DNA of 64,000 nucleotides, taken from positions 46,205,111-46,269,110 of the forward strand of contig OY997593.1 of assembly GCA_963921825.1 (NCBI GenBank). Reading direction: 5' to 3'. This stretch comes from Erodium maritimum. Its lineage: Eukaryota; Streptophyta; Magnoliopsida; Geraniales; Geraniaceae. The stretch's first letter is position 1. The number at the start of each line of letters is the position of its first letter. Under the pieces are notes generated by a model. The model worked only from the letters and a program-made list of their open reading frames with translations, made no database searches and had not been told where the DNA came from. This document shows positions 20,241 through 31,053 of the stretch, piece by piece. The translations under genes were made by a program, and so were the position numbers.

Positions 20241-20603
20241 GTCGTCCTTTGTGTATCAGGGACTGGCCTTGGGAGGAGTCCATGTATGGTGCGCTGCCTC
20301 CCCCTATCACTATTACCGTCGAGGACCCTCAGGATCTCCGGTATCCCATTCCTTCTATCCGTATTCTACCTTTGCCCCTGAGGCATCACACGACCGCTTG
20401 TGACGGCCATCTACTTTTTCCCATGAGGCACCAAGAAATCGCTTGCATCAGTTATGATCTAAAAAGGCTCAAAGAATGATTGTTCGTCTATTCTGACCAT
20501 CTCTCAATGGTTGGAGAGCTTGTTCTTCGTTGCACGTTAATGTGATCAGTTTAAATCTTAAATAATATCATACCTTTCGCTCAAAAAAATGGAGTAAAGG
20601 AAA

Positions 20604-21029
20604 GGAGGTGGTTAACAGTTGGCATTAACAGATAATAATACAAAAGTCAAATACTTTGAAGCCCTCCCATACTGACATGCTATGCCCATGTGTTATCACT
20701 GCTGATCAAATTCGAAAGTCAACTAATGAAACTACTAGTCAACGTTGTTTTATGTATATCTCGCTCGCATCTCGGAAACTACATCCTGTAATACTAAATA
20801 ACCCACGTATACGTATCATTCTTGTTACTCTATTTATAATATGAAAGTTAATCTACACATAGATCTGTACTCAGAAGATTTAAATATTATAAAATAGTAC
20901 ACTAAAATTGTTCGAAATTAGATACTTTTCATTTAAGCAAAAAGACTTAATAGACTGGAGTGAGTTGAAGTCATGAAGGCAGAAGGATCATATATTGAGA
21001 ATACATCATTTGATTTTATTTCTTTTTTT
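20604..21029. other. Unassigned AT-rich spacer
   Basis: No gene or element boundary was recognised between LINE-C and LINE-E. Confidence 0.4.
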
Positions 21030-21117
21030 ATTAGAGAGAAGTTTTATCCCTCCCGAAAGATGGGAGGCAGTCTGAATCAAACAGACTTAAAACAAGGATA
21101 CCGATGCGGTATTATCC

Positions 21118-23060
21118 GTGATCATTGCCACTCAACCACATATGGGGACTAGGTTTGATCAACAGAGGGGTGCGAAGGTAGGGTTTGAAAACCATAAGAA
21201 ACCTCTGGGTACTACTTGGGAGGAGAAAAGATTATTTGTCTACAACCTTCCTCCAAATACTTCGAACATCTGGTTACAAAACCTCTTTCTTGAATGTGAA
21301 GAGATTTTGAAAGCAGAGGCTCCCACTTCTCCCAATAAACAAGGTGTTTGGTTTGGATTCATTACTTTCAAAATTGCTGAACATGTAAAGAAGGGAATTC
21401 AGGTCTTCAACGGCTATATGCTCAAAGGCTATAGATTGAGGGTTACAAAGGCTTGGTCCATAACTAGAGAATCTAAAAAACCACATAAGGTTGGTGAATG
21501 GAATAGGAAAAGGGAACAAAGAGTTGATCCACAGATCATTAGGGGCACTGTGGTGGAGTCTAATCGGGTGTGGTTGCAAAAAGGCCATCTTGCTCTACTA
21601 CATAAAGAGATTTATGTGGAAGCCATAATGGAAGATTTCTATGCGGAGAGAGGGCTGAGATCAAGATCAAAACCTTGGGCAATCGTGTAGTCATTCTCTA
21701 CTTTCCTGAGGAAGAAACTGAACAAAAGACTTTAGAGGGTGGAGCGGCTTGGCTACTCCACTAGATGCCCATCATCACAGATAAATCTCATCTTTGCAGA
21801 CAAGGTGGCAAATTCTCCTGGGTGGCCATCCATGGGTTACCAATCTTGAGCTGGTCCGCAAAATTTTTTGAAGCTTGTGTGGAAGACTTGGGCAAGGTCG
21901 TGCGCATTCATCCTCTGTCCATTGAGGGACACTCCTTGGAAGCTGCTTATGTCTTGCTTCACTCCCAAGATTATCTAAAAGTATACAAAGAAGCGGGTTT
22001 CTGGCTGGAAGAGGAACAATTCAACATTATGGTCTGCTCTGTACATCCCTCTGTGGTTCCCAACATTATTGTTCATTTGGAAACTGAGGACTACTCCTCG
22101 GATCATACCAGGTCAGAAAAATCTCTATCTACTGAATTTATTGAGTCTAATTCTAGAGAGAATGTTCGAGAATTGATTGCAATGTCGGAGGAAGAGTTAG
22201 AAGAAGTTATTGCTACAATTCATGTGGTCGAAAAGATCGTTATTAATCCGACGTTGGAAGATACTCCACAACCGTGCGTGAGACCAGAGATTTATTTTAA
22301 TGCTGAGGATTTTCCTCGTTTAGTTGTGGGGGAGATCTTGCAACCTGTGTCTCCTCTTGCTGGTGTGCTATCCTTCAAAGAAACATTGCTTGCTCCTGAT
22401 TCGTTTGGAGAAGAAAATTCAGGCAAACTGATTACTGTGCAAGGAACTATTCCAACTACATTGGGGACTGAAATGCAAACACCATTAGCTGGAGTAGATG
22501 GGATTGATTTGGGGCTTAAAGGGATTAAAGAGGTTGTGGTTTCAGACATCATTAATGAGGAGGTCTGCCCAACACATTTAAACATTGTTTTGGGCCCCAA
22601 ATCACTGTCATCAAACCCTAATCTCTCAGATTTGGAGGGAACTTGTTTTTCAAAACAAGTTTCACCTTCTCTCAACACTCCCTCAGCTTCAACTAAACTT
22701 CTTGTTACCAAAGTTAAAAAGAAGAAAACCATCAACTCAGTTGCTTACAACACAAGGTCCAAAAGCAAAACCTACCTTCCTCCCAATACCACTTCTGCTT
22801 CTAAATTGGGATCAAAATCAGTTCAACAATTCAAACCTGGGGGTAGTGGCACTTGGGATTATTGCAAAGCATAAGGGCTTAAGGCCTACATTGCTGATGA
22901 TCTTGTTGCTGCACAATTTGACAATCTAGAGCTTGAGCTTAACCAAGTAGTGGAATTGGAAGATAGCTCGGATGAGGACTACTGTGAATTAGAGGAGCTT
23001 GAGGAGGGCCAATTAACTCCTCTTTCCAACATCCCCTCTTTACATCTGGCCTCTCCATGA
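21118..23060 (+). pseudogene. LINE-E ORF1 (RRM plus DUF4283-like)
   Basis: The first frame (21118-21690) holds an RRM: RLFVYNLPPNTSNIWLQNLF as the RNP2 side and GVWFGFITFK as the RNP1 side, followed by a basic linker. A one-base frame change near 21655 leads into LGNRVVILYFPEEE, with an in-frame TAG at 21762. The frame then continues (21765 on) with a DUF4283-like segment (WVAIHGLPILSW). The C-terminal part is acidic and Ser-rich with a YNTRSKSKT patch. An in-frame TAA at 22872 interrupts a frame that otherwise runs on to an acidic SSDEDYCELEELEE tail and stops at 23058-23060. ORF1 protein would coat element RNA. Confidence 0.8.
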
Positions 23061-26000
23061 GAATTCTCCCATGAAATATGAGGGGGGGCTCTTCTAGGCA
23101 AAAGAGAAGGGCTCTTAGAAAAGTTTGTGCTAAATTGCATCTTTCCATGGTTCTGTTACAAGAAACTAAAATCAATGTTTTGCCTGATTATTTTGTCTCT
23201 GCCTGTGGTTTTTCCCAATCTTGGGAGGCTCTATTTTCCCCTGCTTAGGGTAATTCAGGGGGTATTATTACACTTTGGGATAGGGACATCTTCCAAATCT
23301 GCTCTCATCTGATAGAGAAGAATGCTATTTACTAGACTGGTTTACTTGTTGCCTCAGATCTGATTATTACCATAGTGAATGTGTATGCTCCTTGTTTGGT
23401 TCCTTTGAGAGCTATCTTATGGCAAGAGATCAGGTTGAGGATCAACCATTGTGGTGAGACATTAGTAGTGGCTGGGGATTTTAATGCTATATTAGACCCT
23501 CTTGAGAAAACTGGTGACAGATACTCCTCTTCCAGCATCAGGGATTTCAATCACTTCTTGGACTCTGTTGGGCTGGTGGATCTTCAGTTGGGAGGGGGTA
23601 ATTTCACTTGGTTTGGTCCTGGTTCCAAAGCCTCTAGGATTGATAGATTCCTTGTATCTCCTCACATCTTGAACTGCTTTGGAACAATAACTCAGACTTG
23701 TCTGCCAAGAGTGTTATCTGATCACAAACCCATTTTTCTCTGCAATCCCATTATTGACTAGGGACCAAGACCTTTCAAGTTCATAAATGCATGGGTGGAT
23801 CATCCTACTTTTTATTCTGATATTAGAACCTTCTGGTTAACTATTCAAGGTTCTGGTTCTCCCGCCTACTTGCTTTGGTTTAAGCTAAAATCATTGACGA
23901 ATTTCTTGAGGTCCTGGAATGTGACCACCTTTGGGTGGCTGGAGAATGATATTGATTCCTTAACTTCTGAGATCAAGAGTTTAGATGGTGAATTAGATCT
24001 CAGGACTCTTCTTCCTTCTGAGGTGGCACACAGGTCACTTCTGAATGCTCAATTAATTGGGAAACTTAAGCTACAAGCTAAACTTTGGAGCCAAAAGGCC
24101 AGACTCAAATGGTCTAAAGAGGGAGACAGATGTACGAAGGTCTTTCACATTATGGTTAATCTGAATCACTCAAAGAAACTCATTACTCAAATACAAGAGG
24201 GTGGTTTGAACTTCACTTCACCAGTTGACATTAAATCAGTGGCAAAATCACATTTTCAAAGAAGATTTCTCAAAGACTCTGAGATCTGCATTGATCTCTC
24301 TAGCCTTCCATTTAATACTCTATCAACATTACAGGTCACTGAACTTGAGAAACCTTTCTCCGAGGTAGAGATTTGGTTGGCCATTAAGGCTTGCAATGGT
24401 GAGAAGGCTCCTGGCCCTGATGGATTCACCATGAAATTCTATCAACACTGCTGGAATTTTTTGAACCAGGATATATTGGCTTTTGTAAATTATTTCTCAC
24501 ATCAAGGTTCCTTGGGTAGAGGGATCAACTCTTCCTTCATTACCCTCATTCCCAAGACTGCATCACCCTTGACATTTGATGACTATAGGCCAATTAGTCT
24601 CATCACAAGCACTTATAAAATCATCTCTGAATTGTTGGCTGCTAGATTAAAGAAGGTGATGGATTATCTTGTACATGATGTTCAGTCTGGATTTATAGCA
24701 CGTAGACAAATTTTGGATGGCATACTCATTGCTACTGAGCTCATTCAATCCATTAAAGTTTCAGGCCAAGAGGTTATTATTCTGAAAGTAGATTTTGAGA
24801 AAGCATATGATCATGTCAGTTGGGAGGCTTTGTTGAAAATACTTGGGTTCATGGGCTTTGGCTCTTTGTGGATTTACTGGATCACTATATGTTTGAAGGC
24901 TTGGTCCTCAGTATTGGTCAATGGCTCACCATCTGAAGATTTTCCTCTTCTGAGAGGATTGAGACAAGGCTGCTCTTTATCCCCTCTCCTATTTGCACTT
25001 CTAGCTGAAGCTCTACATCAACTGATGATCAAAGGAATTGCTGCTGAGATGTTTTCTGGGATTAAATGTAATGATTCAGGACCTAAGATATCCCATCTTC
25101 AATTTGCTGATGACACTCTTATCTTTATAAAAGCTGGACTACAACAAGTGATCAATCTGAAGCATACTTTGTTGTGTCTCCAAAAAGCTACTGGTTTAAA
25201 AATAAAATTTAAAAAGTCTAAAGTACTGGTTATCAATCCCTCATCTGTATCTGTGGAGGAGATTACACATGTTCTAGGATGTTCAGAGATGGAGCTTCCT
25301 TTCAACTATCTTGGTTTCCAATTAGGCTCCAATCCCAGAAGACTGAAAACTTGGGAACCTGTCATCAAAAAATTCAAGACCAAGCTCAATCTATGGCAAG
25401 CCAAGGCTAGATCATTTGGAGACAGATTAACTCTCATCAAATCATCCCTTAGTTCTCTCCCTCTCTATTATATGTCTTTATATCAAGCCCTTAAAGGTGT
25501 GATCAAGGAGATGGAAAAATGGCAAAGAAGGTTCTTGTGGGGAACTGTTTCAAAGAAGGTTTTACACAAAGTGAGATGGAATTTAATCTGTAGACCAAAA
25601 ATTTCTTGGGGCTTAGGCATCAAAAATTTACACATTATGAACAAGGCTCTCCTTGCCAGATGGTGGTAGAGATTTGCACTTGAGAAAGACTCTCTTTGGA
25701 AACAATTTTTATGTCCTAAGTATGGTTGGGATCAAAATTCTTGGGACTTGTTCAAATTACTTATACATGATGATCACTCCTTCCTGAGACACATTCAATC
25801 CTTGCTTGATTGCCCAAAATTTGCTAGTGCTTTTGGTGCAAGGGGTCTACATTGGACTGTCATTATTGGTAACACTGTTTTGTTTTGGGAAGATATTTGG
25901 CTACTAGATGTGCCACTCAAATTTGTGTTTCAAAGGTTGTATCATTTGAGCACTCAGAAGAAATCCACTGTATCCAATTTCTAGTTTGAGGGAGATTGGT

Positions 26001-26751
26001 TTCTTATTTTCAGAAGAGATCTTAGGGGCTGGGAAGTTGATATTTTTGTTGAACTTGGGGATCAACTGAACTCATGTCAGTTACAACTACTTGGGACTGA
26101 TAAGGTGGCCTGGAAGATAGATGAGACTGGATTTAAAGTCCATAAGATGTATCAGTTTCTTGATGAGAATTTAAACCAATCTTTGGAGTGGCCTTCCCTA
26201 CTTTGGACTCCATTGCTTCCTCCAAAAATGGATGCCTTCTCCTGGCTTCTTTTCATGCAAGCAGTGCCTACCAAATGCTTTTTACTCTCTAGAGGGTTTA
26301 TTCTGATAATATCTGGTGTCCTAATTGTTCCCTTGAACCTGAGGAAAGTGATCATCTGTTCTTATCTTGTCCTTTGGCTTGGGATTGTTGGAACTCCTAT
26401 TTGGATTGGTGGGGGATAAAATCAGTTAGACCTGATTCAATATTGCCTTGGTTTCTCTTTTGGAATGGTCTGATCCCTAGACCTGCAACAAAATATTGGA
26501 GTCTCATTTTCTCAATTCCTATTTGGAGGATCTGGTTGGCTAGAAATTCAGTGATTTTCAAGGGGATATCCTTTACTCTTGAGTGGATTCTCCAACAAAT
26601 ACAAAATGACTCTTTTCAAATTTTGTGGGCTCTTTTCAAACCAGGTTTCTCTTTCTCATTGCTTGCTGGCTCAATGATCCTCTCAGCTGCATTAGAAGAG
26701 TTAATAGCTGGATATTATAATTGGGGGATCTTTCTGTGTTGGGATTCTTGA
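23057..26751 (+). pseudogene. LINE-E ORF2: endonuclease, RT, zf-RVT
   Basis: The ATG at 23057 overlaps the ORF1 stop (ATGA). The endonuclease spans about 23057-23760 with LQETK, GDFNAILD, a SRIDRFLVS segment and SDHKP. The RT spans about 24380-25240 with KAPGPDGF, YRPISLI, DFEKAYDHV, GLRQGCSLSPLLF and the FADD catalytic box near 25102. A zinc-binding CX2C...HX4C-type C-terminus follows near 26310-26370. Six in-frame stops (23072, 23246, 23333, 23759, 25667, 25982) all fit Trp TGG changed by G to A. LINE-F still has TGG at the last two. A one-base deletion near 26295 shifts the final part. Endonuclease nicks target DNA and RT copies the RNA there. Confidence 0.9.
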
Positions 26752-27489
26752 TACTTTCTTTGGGTGGTTTGGGGTGGGTTTGGGGGGTTTGGTTTGGGTG
26801 CACTGGTGAGGTACTAGGTTGGTGAGGATTAGGAGTGGAATTGGGTTTGTTTTCTTTGCTTGAGAGTGGTTCTTTCTTAATTTCCCTGTCTCCTTTTCAT
26901 CTCTGGTGTGAGGGTAGATTAGGGAGTGTTTTTTTGTTTTTGTACTTGTTTGTTTACAATTGTTTGGTTTGCTTCTGATGTGCTAGCTACTGTCCTTATT
27001 ACTGAGGAATTGGAATTGTTTGTGCTGCCTCTGGTTCACGTTTGAGGTTCTGGTTTAGGGGAACAACACTGCTCATTTATCTGTTGAGGAGTTTTCTACT
27101 GATTTGGTTGACTGAGGGTTTTGTTATGCTTTGTCTACTTCGGCTGGTTTTGATTTCTCGGTTACTTGCGCCACAAGCTTCTTCTACATGCCTCGGTTTT
27201 CAGTGGCCTATGTTTGAATTTGTTCCAATTTCGTTTGGTAGTTAAGCTGATTTGGGCCTTTTTGTTGCTAGGTGGACTTTGGTTTATTGTTGTAAGGGTT
27301 GGGATAGTTTTGTTTGCTACCTATATTTTTTTCTTGTTTTAATTGTATTACTTGCATCTCAACTTTAGTTTGGGGACATTGATTTGTTGCCTTATTTGTT
27401 GTAAGCTCTATGAGGGTTCGAACCCTTGACCTTGTATTTCTTTTCGAAATCTTGGTTTGAATAACAAAAAATTTGCTGATAAAAAAAAA
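26752..27489 (+). other. LINE-E 3' UTR
   Basis: This is a GT-rich, non-coding tail. It opens with a G-run block (26761-26799) and ends with the conserved phrase CCCTTGACCTTG, then CTTTTCGAAATCTTGGTTTG and an A-run. LINE-F and the 44917-45115 fragment end in the same way, so this is probably the region recognised by the LINE reverse transcriptase (inference). Confidence 0.8.
26761..26799 (+). promoter_or_regulatory. Putative G-quadruplex in LINE-E 3' UTR
   Basis: Runs of 3, 4, 3, 6 and 3 G are separated by short T-rich loops on the sense strand, matching the G3+N1-7 pattern. The LINE-F 3' UTR keeps an equivalent block at 30281-30317. Confidence 0.6.
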
Positions 27490-27756
27490 TAGACCTACCA
27501 AAAAAAAATAAGAAACTAAAACAAAACCCGAACGAGCCAATACAAAATATAAAACTGAGGTAGACGAAAGACGAACCCTACACACGGATGGTTGCTACTA
27601 ACTCACGAATAGGTAATTGCTCCAAACCACAAGCATAACGAAGAAAAAACTGAACCGGGAAAAAAAACTTAAGACCCACCATACAGGACTAAAGTCCTAA
27701 AAAAAGAGAATAAAACTGTTCTCTTTTTCCTCTTTCTATGTTAGTTTCTTGAAAAT
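27490..27756. other. Unassigned spacer
   Basis: A-rich DNA after the LINE-E tail. A second A-run (27500-27508) is present but no feature was recognised. Confidence 0.35.
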
Positions 27757-28329
27757 AAGGGTGTACAAAAATATTCGGTAATCCGTTCCATCGAATTTAT
27801 TCGTCCGGTCCGTTATCCATCCATTATATTCATCTGCATATAAGTGGATGGACAGTGGATCAAATTTTATTGATCCGCAATAATATAGACGGATATAGGC
27901 GGATTGCGGATTATGGTAGATAGATCCATGGATGAACCACCCGCCCGAGCATGGTACTAAGCTTAATTTAATATATAGAGTTTAACCAACTATACAACAA
28001 AAGTCATTACCAATCGACCCAACTATATGTTTGAAATCAATATTTTTTTGTAATAAAATCATGTGTAGTATTTTTATAATGTAACTAGGTGCCGAAAAAA
28101 TGCTTATATAAGAAAAGGTATTAGTTTTTTTTCTAAAAATAATTTTTATCTTAGATTTTTGTTATAGCTTGCGGATTGTATCCGATCTACCCACATATTT
28201 TGTGGTTTAAATCTACCAAATGGCCATTTGTCATGGGCAGGTCATGGATCACAAAAATCAAAATCTGAATCCATGCGGACGGATGAAAAATTGTTCTCGT
28301 GGGTGGATATCCACCTATGTACAACCCTA
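27757..28329. mobile_element. hAT-like MITE (no clear TSD)
   Basis: A 573-bp block whose left end reads AGGGTGTACAAAA and whose right end, reverse-complemented, reads TAGGGTTGTACATA. These ends resemble TAGGGTTGTCCAAAA of the better-supported hAT MITE at 45467. The inside is rich in GGATGG- and ATCCG-type phrases in both orientations. There is no coding capacity. The flanking 8-mers do not match, so the element may be old, its ends may be off by a few bases, or the call may be wrong. Confidence 0.45.
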
Positions 28330-28882
28330 CCTCAAGGTTATAAGAGTTACAATGTAAGTGTTATTTTAGTTATAAGGTGATAATCTGATGAACGATGCTT
28401 TTATGTAATAGAGAAAATTGCATGTAACAAAATGTAATTTATTTCTTACAACAAGGTTGCAGTGTTGATGTTACAAACATTTTAATACATTCTGTTAAAG
28501 GTAATTTTCAATTCAGCATGTTTATATATACAGGCATATTCAAGTGAGAATCAACTAAAGTTGTTAACTATTAAATAATCTAGAACTATTCAATTTTGAA
28601 ATCCAATCACGGTAAATTTTTAGTTTTAATTATCCAAAAAATAAATAATTAAATCAGCAAAAGGATAATTTAATAACTCTGTCTACATTAATTTTTTAAT
28701 GCAGAACTTTTTTACTGTCCAACTCTGATAATTTTTTAAATAATTTATAATTTCGATTCTTTTTTGTATTTCATATATGATGTTACATATTATTATGTAT
28801 GATATTCTAAAATTTATATCGAATATTACATAAAATTTATGTCAGATATTCCATAAATTTTATATCGGATGTTATAAATTCT
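28330..28882. other. Unassigned AT-rich spacer
   Basis: No gene was recognised. Close to LINE-F the phrase ATATTC/ATAAATTTTAT recurs three times. Confidence 0.35.
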
Positions 28883-30267
28883 AGAAGATTGAAAACCTGG
28901 GAACCTGTGATCAAAAAATTCAAGAGCAAGCTCAATTTGTGGCAAGCCAAGGGGAGGCAGACTAACCCTCATCAAATCCTTACTTAGCTCTCTCCCTCTG
29001 TATTATATGTCTCTCTATCAAGCCCCTAAAGGAGTGATCAAGGAGATGAAAAAATGGCAAAGAACGTTCTTGTGGAATGGGACCGTTTCTAAGAAAGTTT
29101 TACACAAAGTGAGATGAAATTTAATCTATAGGCCAAAAGTTTGTGGGGGCTTGGGTATAAAAAATTTACACATTATGAACAGGGCACTCCTTGCTAGATG
29201 GTGGTGGAGATTTGCTCTTGAGAAGGACTTTCTCTGGAAACAACTCTTGTGTGCCAAATATGGTTGGGATCCAAATTTTTGGGACCTATCCAAATTGCTT
29301 ATTCATGATGATCACTCTTTTCAGAGACATTCAATCTCTGCTTTATTGCCCAAAATTTGCTAGTGCTTTTGGTGCAATGGGACTACATTGGACTGTTATT
29401 ACTGGTGTTTTGGGAAAATATTTGGCTGCTAGATGTGCCTCTCAAATTTGTATTTCAAAGGCTGTATCATTTGAGTACTCAGAAGAAGTCCATTGTATCA
29501 AACTTCTGGTTTGAGGGGGATTGGTTTCTTATTTTTAGAAGAGACCTTAGGGGTTGGGAAGTAGACATCTTTGTTGAGCTTGGGGATCATCTGAACTCTT
29601 GTCAATTGCAATTAATTGGGACTGATAAAGTGGCTTGGAAGATTGATGGTTGGTTTTAATGTACACAAGATGTATCAGTTTTTGGATGAGAATCTCAATC
29701 AATCCTTAGAGTGGCCTTCACTACTTTGGACTCCTTTACTCCCCAAAAATGGCTGCTTTCTCTTGGCTCCTTTGCATGAAAGTTATGCCTACCAAGTGCT
29801 TTTTACTCTCTAGAGGCCTTTATGCAGATAATATTTGGTGCCTAAATTGCTTCCTTGAACCTAAAGAAATTGATCATTTATTTTTATCTTGTCCTTTGGC
29901 TTGGGATTGTTGGAACTCTTTTTTGGATTGGTGGGGGATAAAATCATCAAGACCTGATTCAATCTTGCCTTGGTTTCTTTCTTGGAATGGATTAATCCCT
30001 AGATCTGCAACAAAATATTGGAGCCTCATTTTCTCAATTGCTATTTGGAGGATCTGGTTGGCTAGAAATTCAGTCATTTTAAGGACATATGATTTACTCC
30101 TGAGTGGATACTTCAACAAATTCAAAATGACTCCTTCCAAATATTGTGGACATTATTCAAACCAGACTTTTCTTTCTCTTTTGCATGTTGGCTATTGGGT
30201 CCTCTCAGCTGCATTAGAAGAATTATTAGCTGGAGACAATAATTGGATTAGTTCTCTGTGCTTTTGA
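28883..30267 (+). pseudogene. LINE-F ORF2 C-terminal remnant
   Basis: Frames 29151-29363, 29357-29659, 29616-29813 and 29749-30267 cover the post-RT segment and the zinc-binding C-terminus (NIWCLNCFLEPKEIDHLFLSC, then the WDCWNSFLDWWG stretch). Several frame changes break it. One stop, TGA at 29116-29118, sits where LINE-E has TGG (GTGAGATGGAATTT). At two other places LINE-F keeps the TGG that LINE-E has lost. Confidence 0.85.
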
Positions 30268-31042
30268 TATTGGTCTGTTTGAGGGTGGGGATGGTTTTGG
30301 GGGGTTTGGATTGGGGGCACTGGTGAGGTTTAGGGTGGTGAGGATTAGGAGTGGAATTGGGTGTTTTGTTCTACTTTTCTGAGAGTGGTTTCTTTGCTTT
30401 CTTCTCCTGTCTCCTTTTTTCCTCTCTGGTGTGAGGGTAGTTTTAGGGAGTGCTTTTATTTTGTCTTGGTTTGTGTTTGTTCCTCCATTGGTTGCTGCAT
30501 ATTTTTCTTTACAGTGTTCACCAGTTGTTGCTGCATAACTTCTTTCCAGTTTTGTGGTGGCAACTCCTCACATCTATTGCAGAGTTACTGAGGAGCCTTT
30601 TCTGATCTGGGGGACTGATTTTGGGTGACTAAAGGGTTTGGTTAACTTGCCTAACGGGTGGTTTTTTGAAAAGTTCGGTCACTTGCGTTGCAAGCTTACC
30701 CTAGAGGGGTTTGGTTACGTGTGTTGCAACCATCCCCTTCCGGACGTTTGGGTTTAGCTTTCCTTGGGTGCTTTTGATCCTTTTTCCACTGGTTTTATAC
30801 TGTAATGGGTAGTATTTGTTGTTGGGTGGGCTTAGGCACTTGTGTTAATGGTGGGTTTTAGTGTTGCACTTATATCTAATTCATATACTTGTTTGATTGT
30901 AATTGCTTCACATTTTCTAGTTAGGGGACATTGAATTGTTGCACTTTTGGTTGTAATCTCTCTGAGGGGTAATACCCTTGACCTTGCACTTCTTTTCGAA
31001 ATCTTGGTTTGAATACCAAAAAACTTGCTGATCAAAAAAAAA
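30268..31042 (+). other. LINE-F 3' UTR with conserved G-rich block
   Basis: It is homologous to the LINE-E 3' UTR. The G-rich block at 30281-30317 has runs of 3, 4, 6 and 5 G. The last 80 bases, with CCCTTGACCTTG and TTTTCGAAATCTTGGTTTG, are almost the same as in LINE-E. Confidence 0.8.
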
Positions 31043-31053
31043 ATATCGATGTT

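Larger units (their letters stand above)
18648..20584 (+). mobile_element. LINE-C: ORF1-only non-LTR element, sister of LINE-A
   Basis: A 1937-bp insertion between two copies of an 18-19-bp target duplication (ATGGAGTAAAGGAAA plus leading A residues) at 18629-18647 and 20585-20603. The 3' end is a short A-run. It shares four landmarks with LINE-A: a CTCTCTCGT leader, a KPRRGRP patch in ORF1, the ORF1 C-terminus PQED...EE, and the ORF1/ORF2 junction ending in GCGCTGCCTCCC. After that junction both skip the rest of ORF2 and go into a 3' tail ending TTTCGCT plus A-run. It would have moved using another LINE's enzymes. Confidence 0.8.
21030..27489 (+). mobile_element. LINE-E: nearly full-length RRM-type L1 LINE
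   Basis: A copy of about 6.45 kb with leader, ORF1 (21118-23060), ORF2 (23057-26751), a 3' UTR of about 730 bp and an A-run at 27481-27489. ORF1 has an RRM; ORF2 has an AP endonuclease, RT and zinc-binding C-terminus but no RNase H, which separates this lineage from LINE-D. A 5'-truncated sister lies at 28883-31042 and a short tail at 44917-45115. No convincing target duplication was found, so the 5' limit is approximate. Both ORFs carry several stops and one frameshift each, so the copy is dead, but the architecture is complete. Confidence 0.9.
28883..31042 (+). mobile_element. LINE-F: 5'-truncated sister of LINE-E
   Basis: From AGAAGATTGAAAACC at 28883 the sequence follows LINE-E from about 25338 to its 3' end, including the 3' UTR and A-run (31034-31043). 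5' truncation is the usual fate of L1 copies. A candidate target duplication with one indel is ATATCGGATGTT at 28862-28873 versus ATATCGATGTT at 31043-31053. Divergence from LINE-E is visible throughout (very roughly 10%), so neither is a recent copy of the other. Confidence 0.85.

Noticed and set aside
26752-27250. Short frames in the LINE-E 3' UTR (for example 27042-27245)
   Set aside because: The sequence is GT-rich 3' UTR shared with LINE-F, where the frame is not kept.
20945-27495. A 7-bp AATAGAC match as target duplication of LINE-E
   Set aside because: It is too short and not adjacent to the apparent 5' end, so it is likely chance.
27749-28337. 8-bp target duplication for the first hAT-like MITE
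   Set aside because: The flanking 8-mers match at only two positions; the element is kept with lower confidence on its ends alone.
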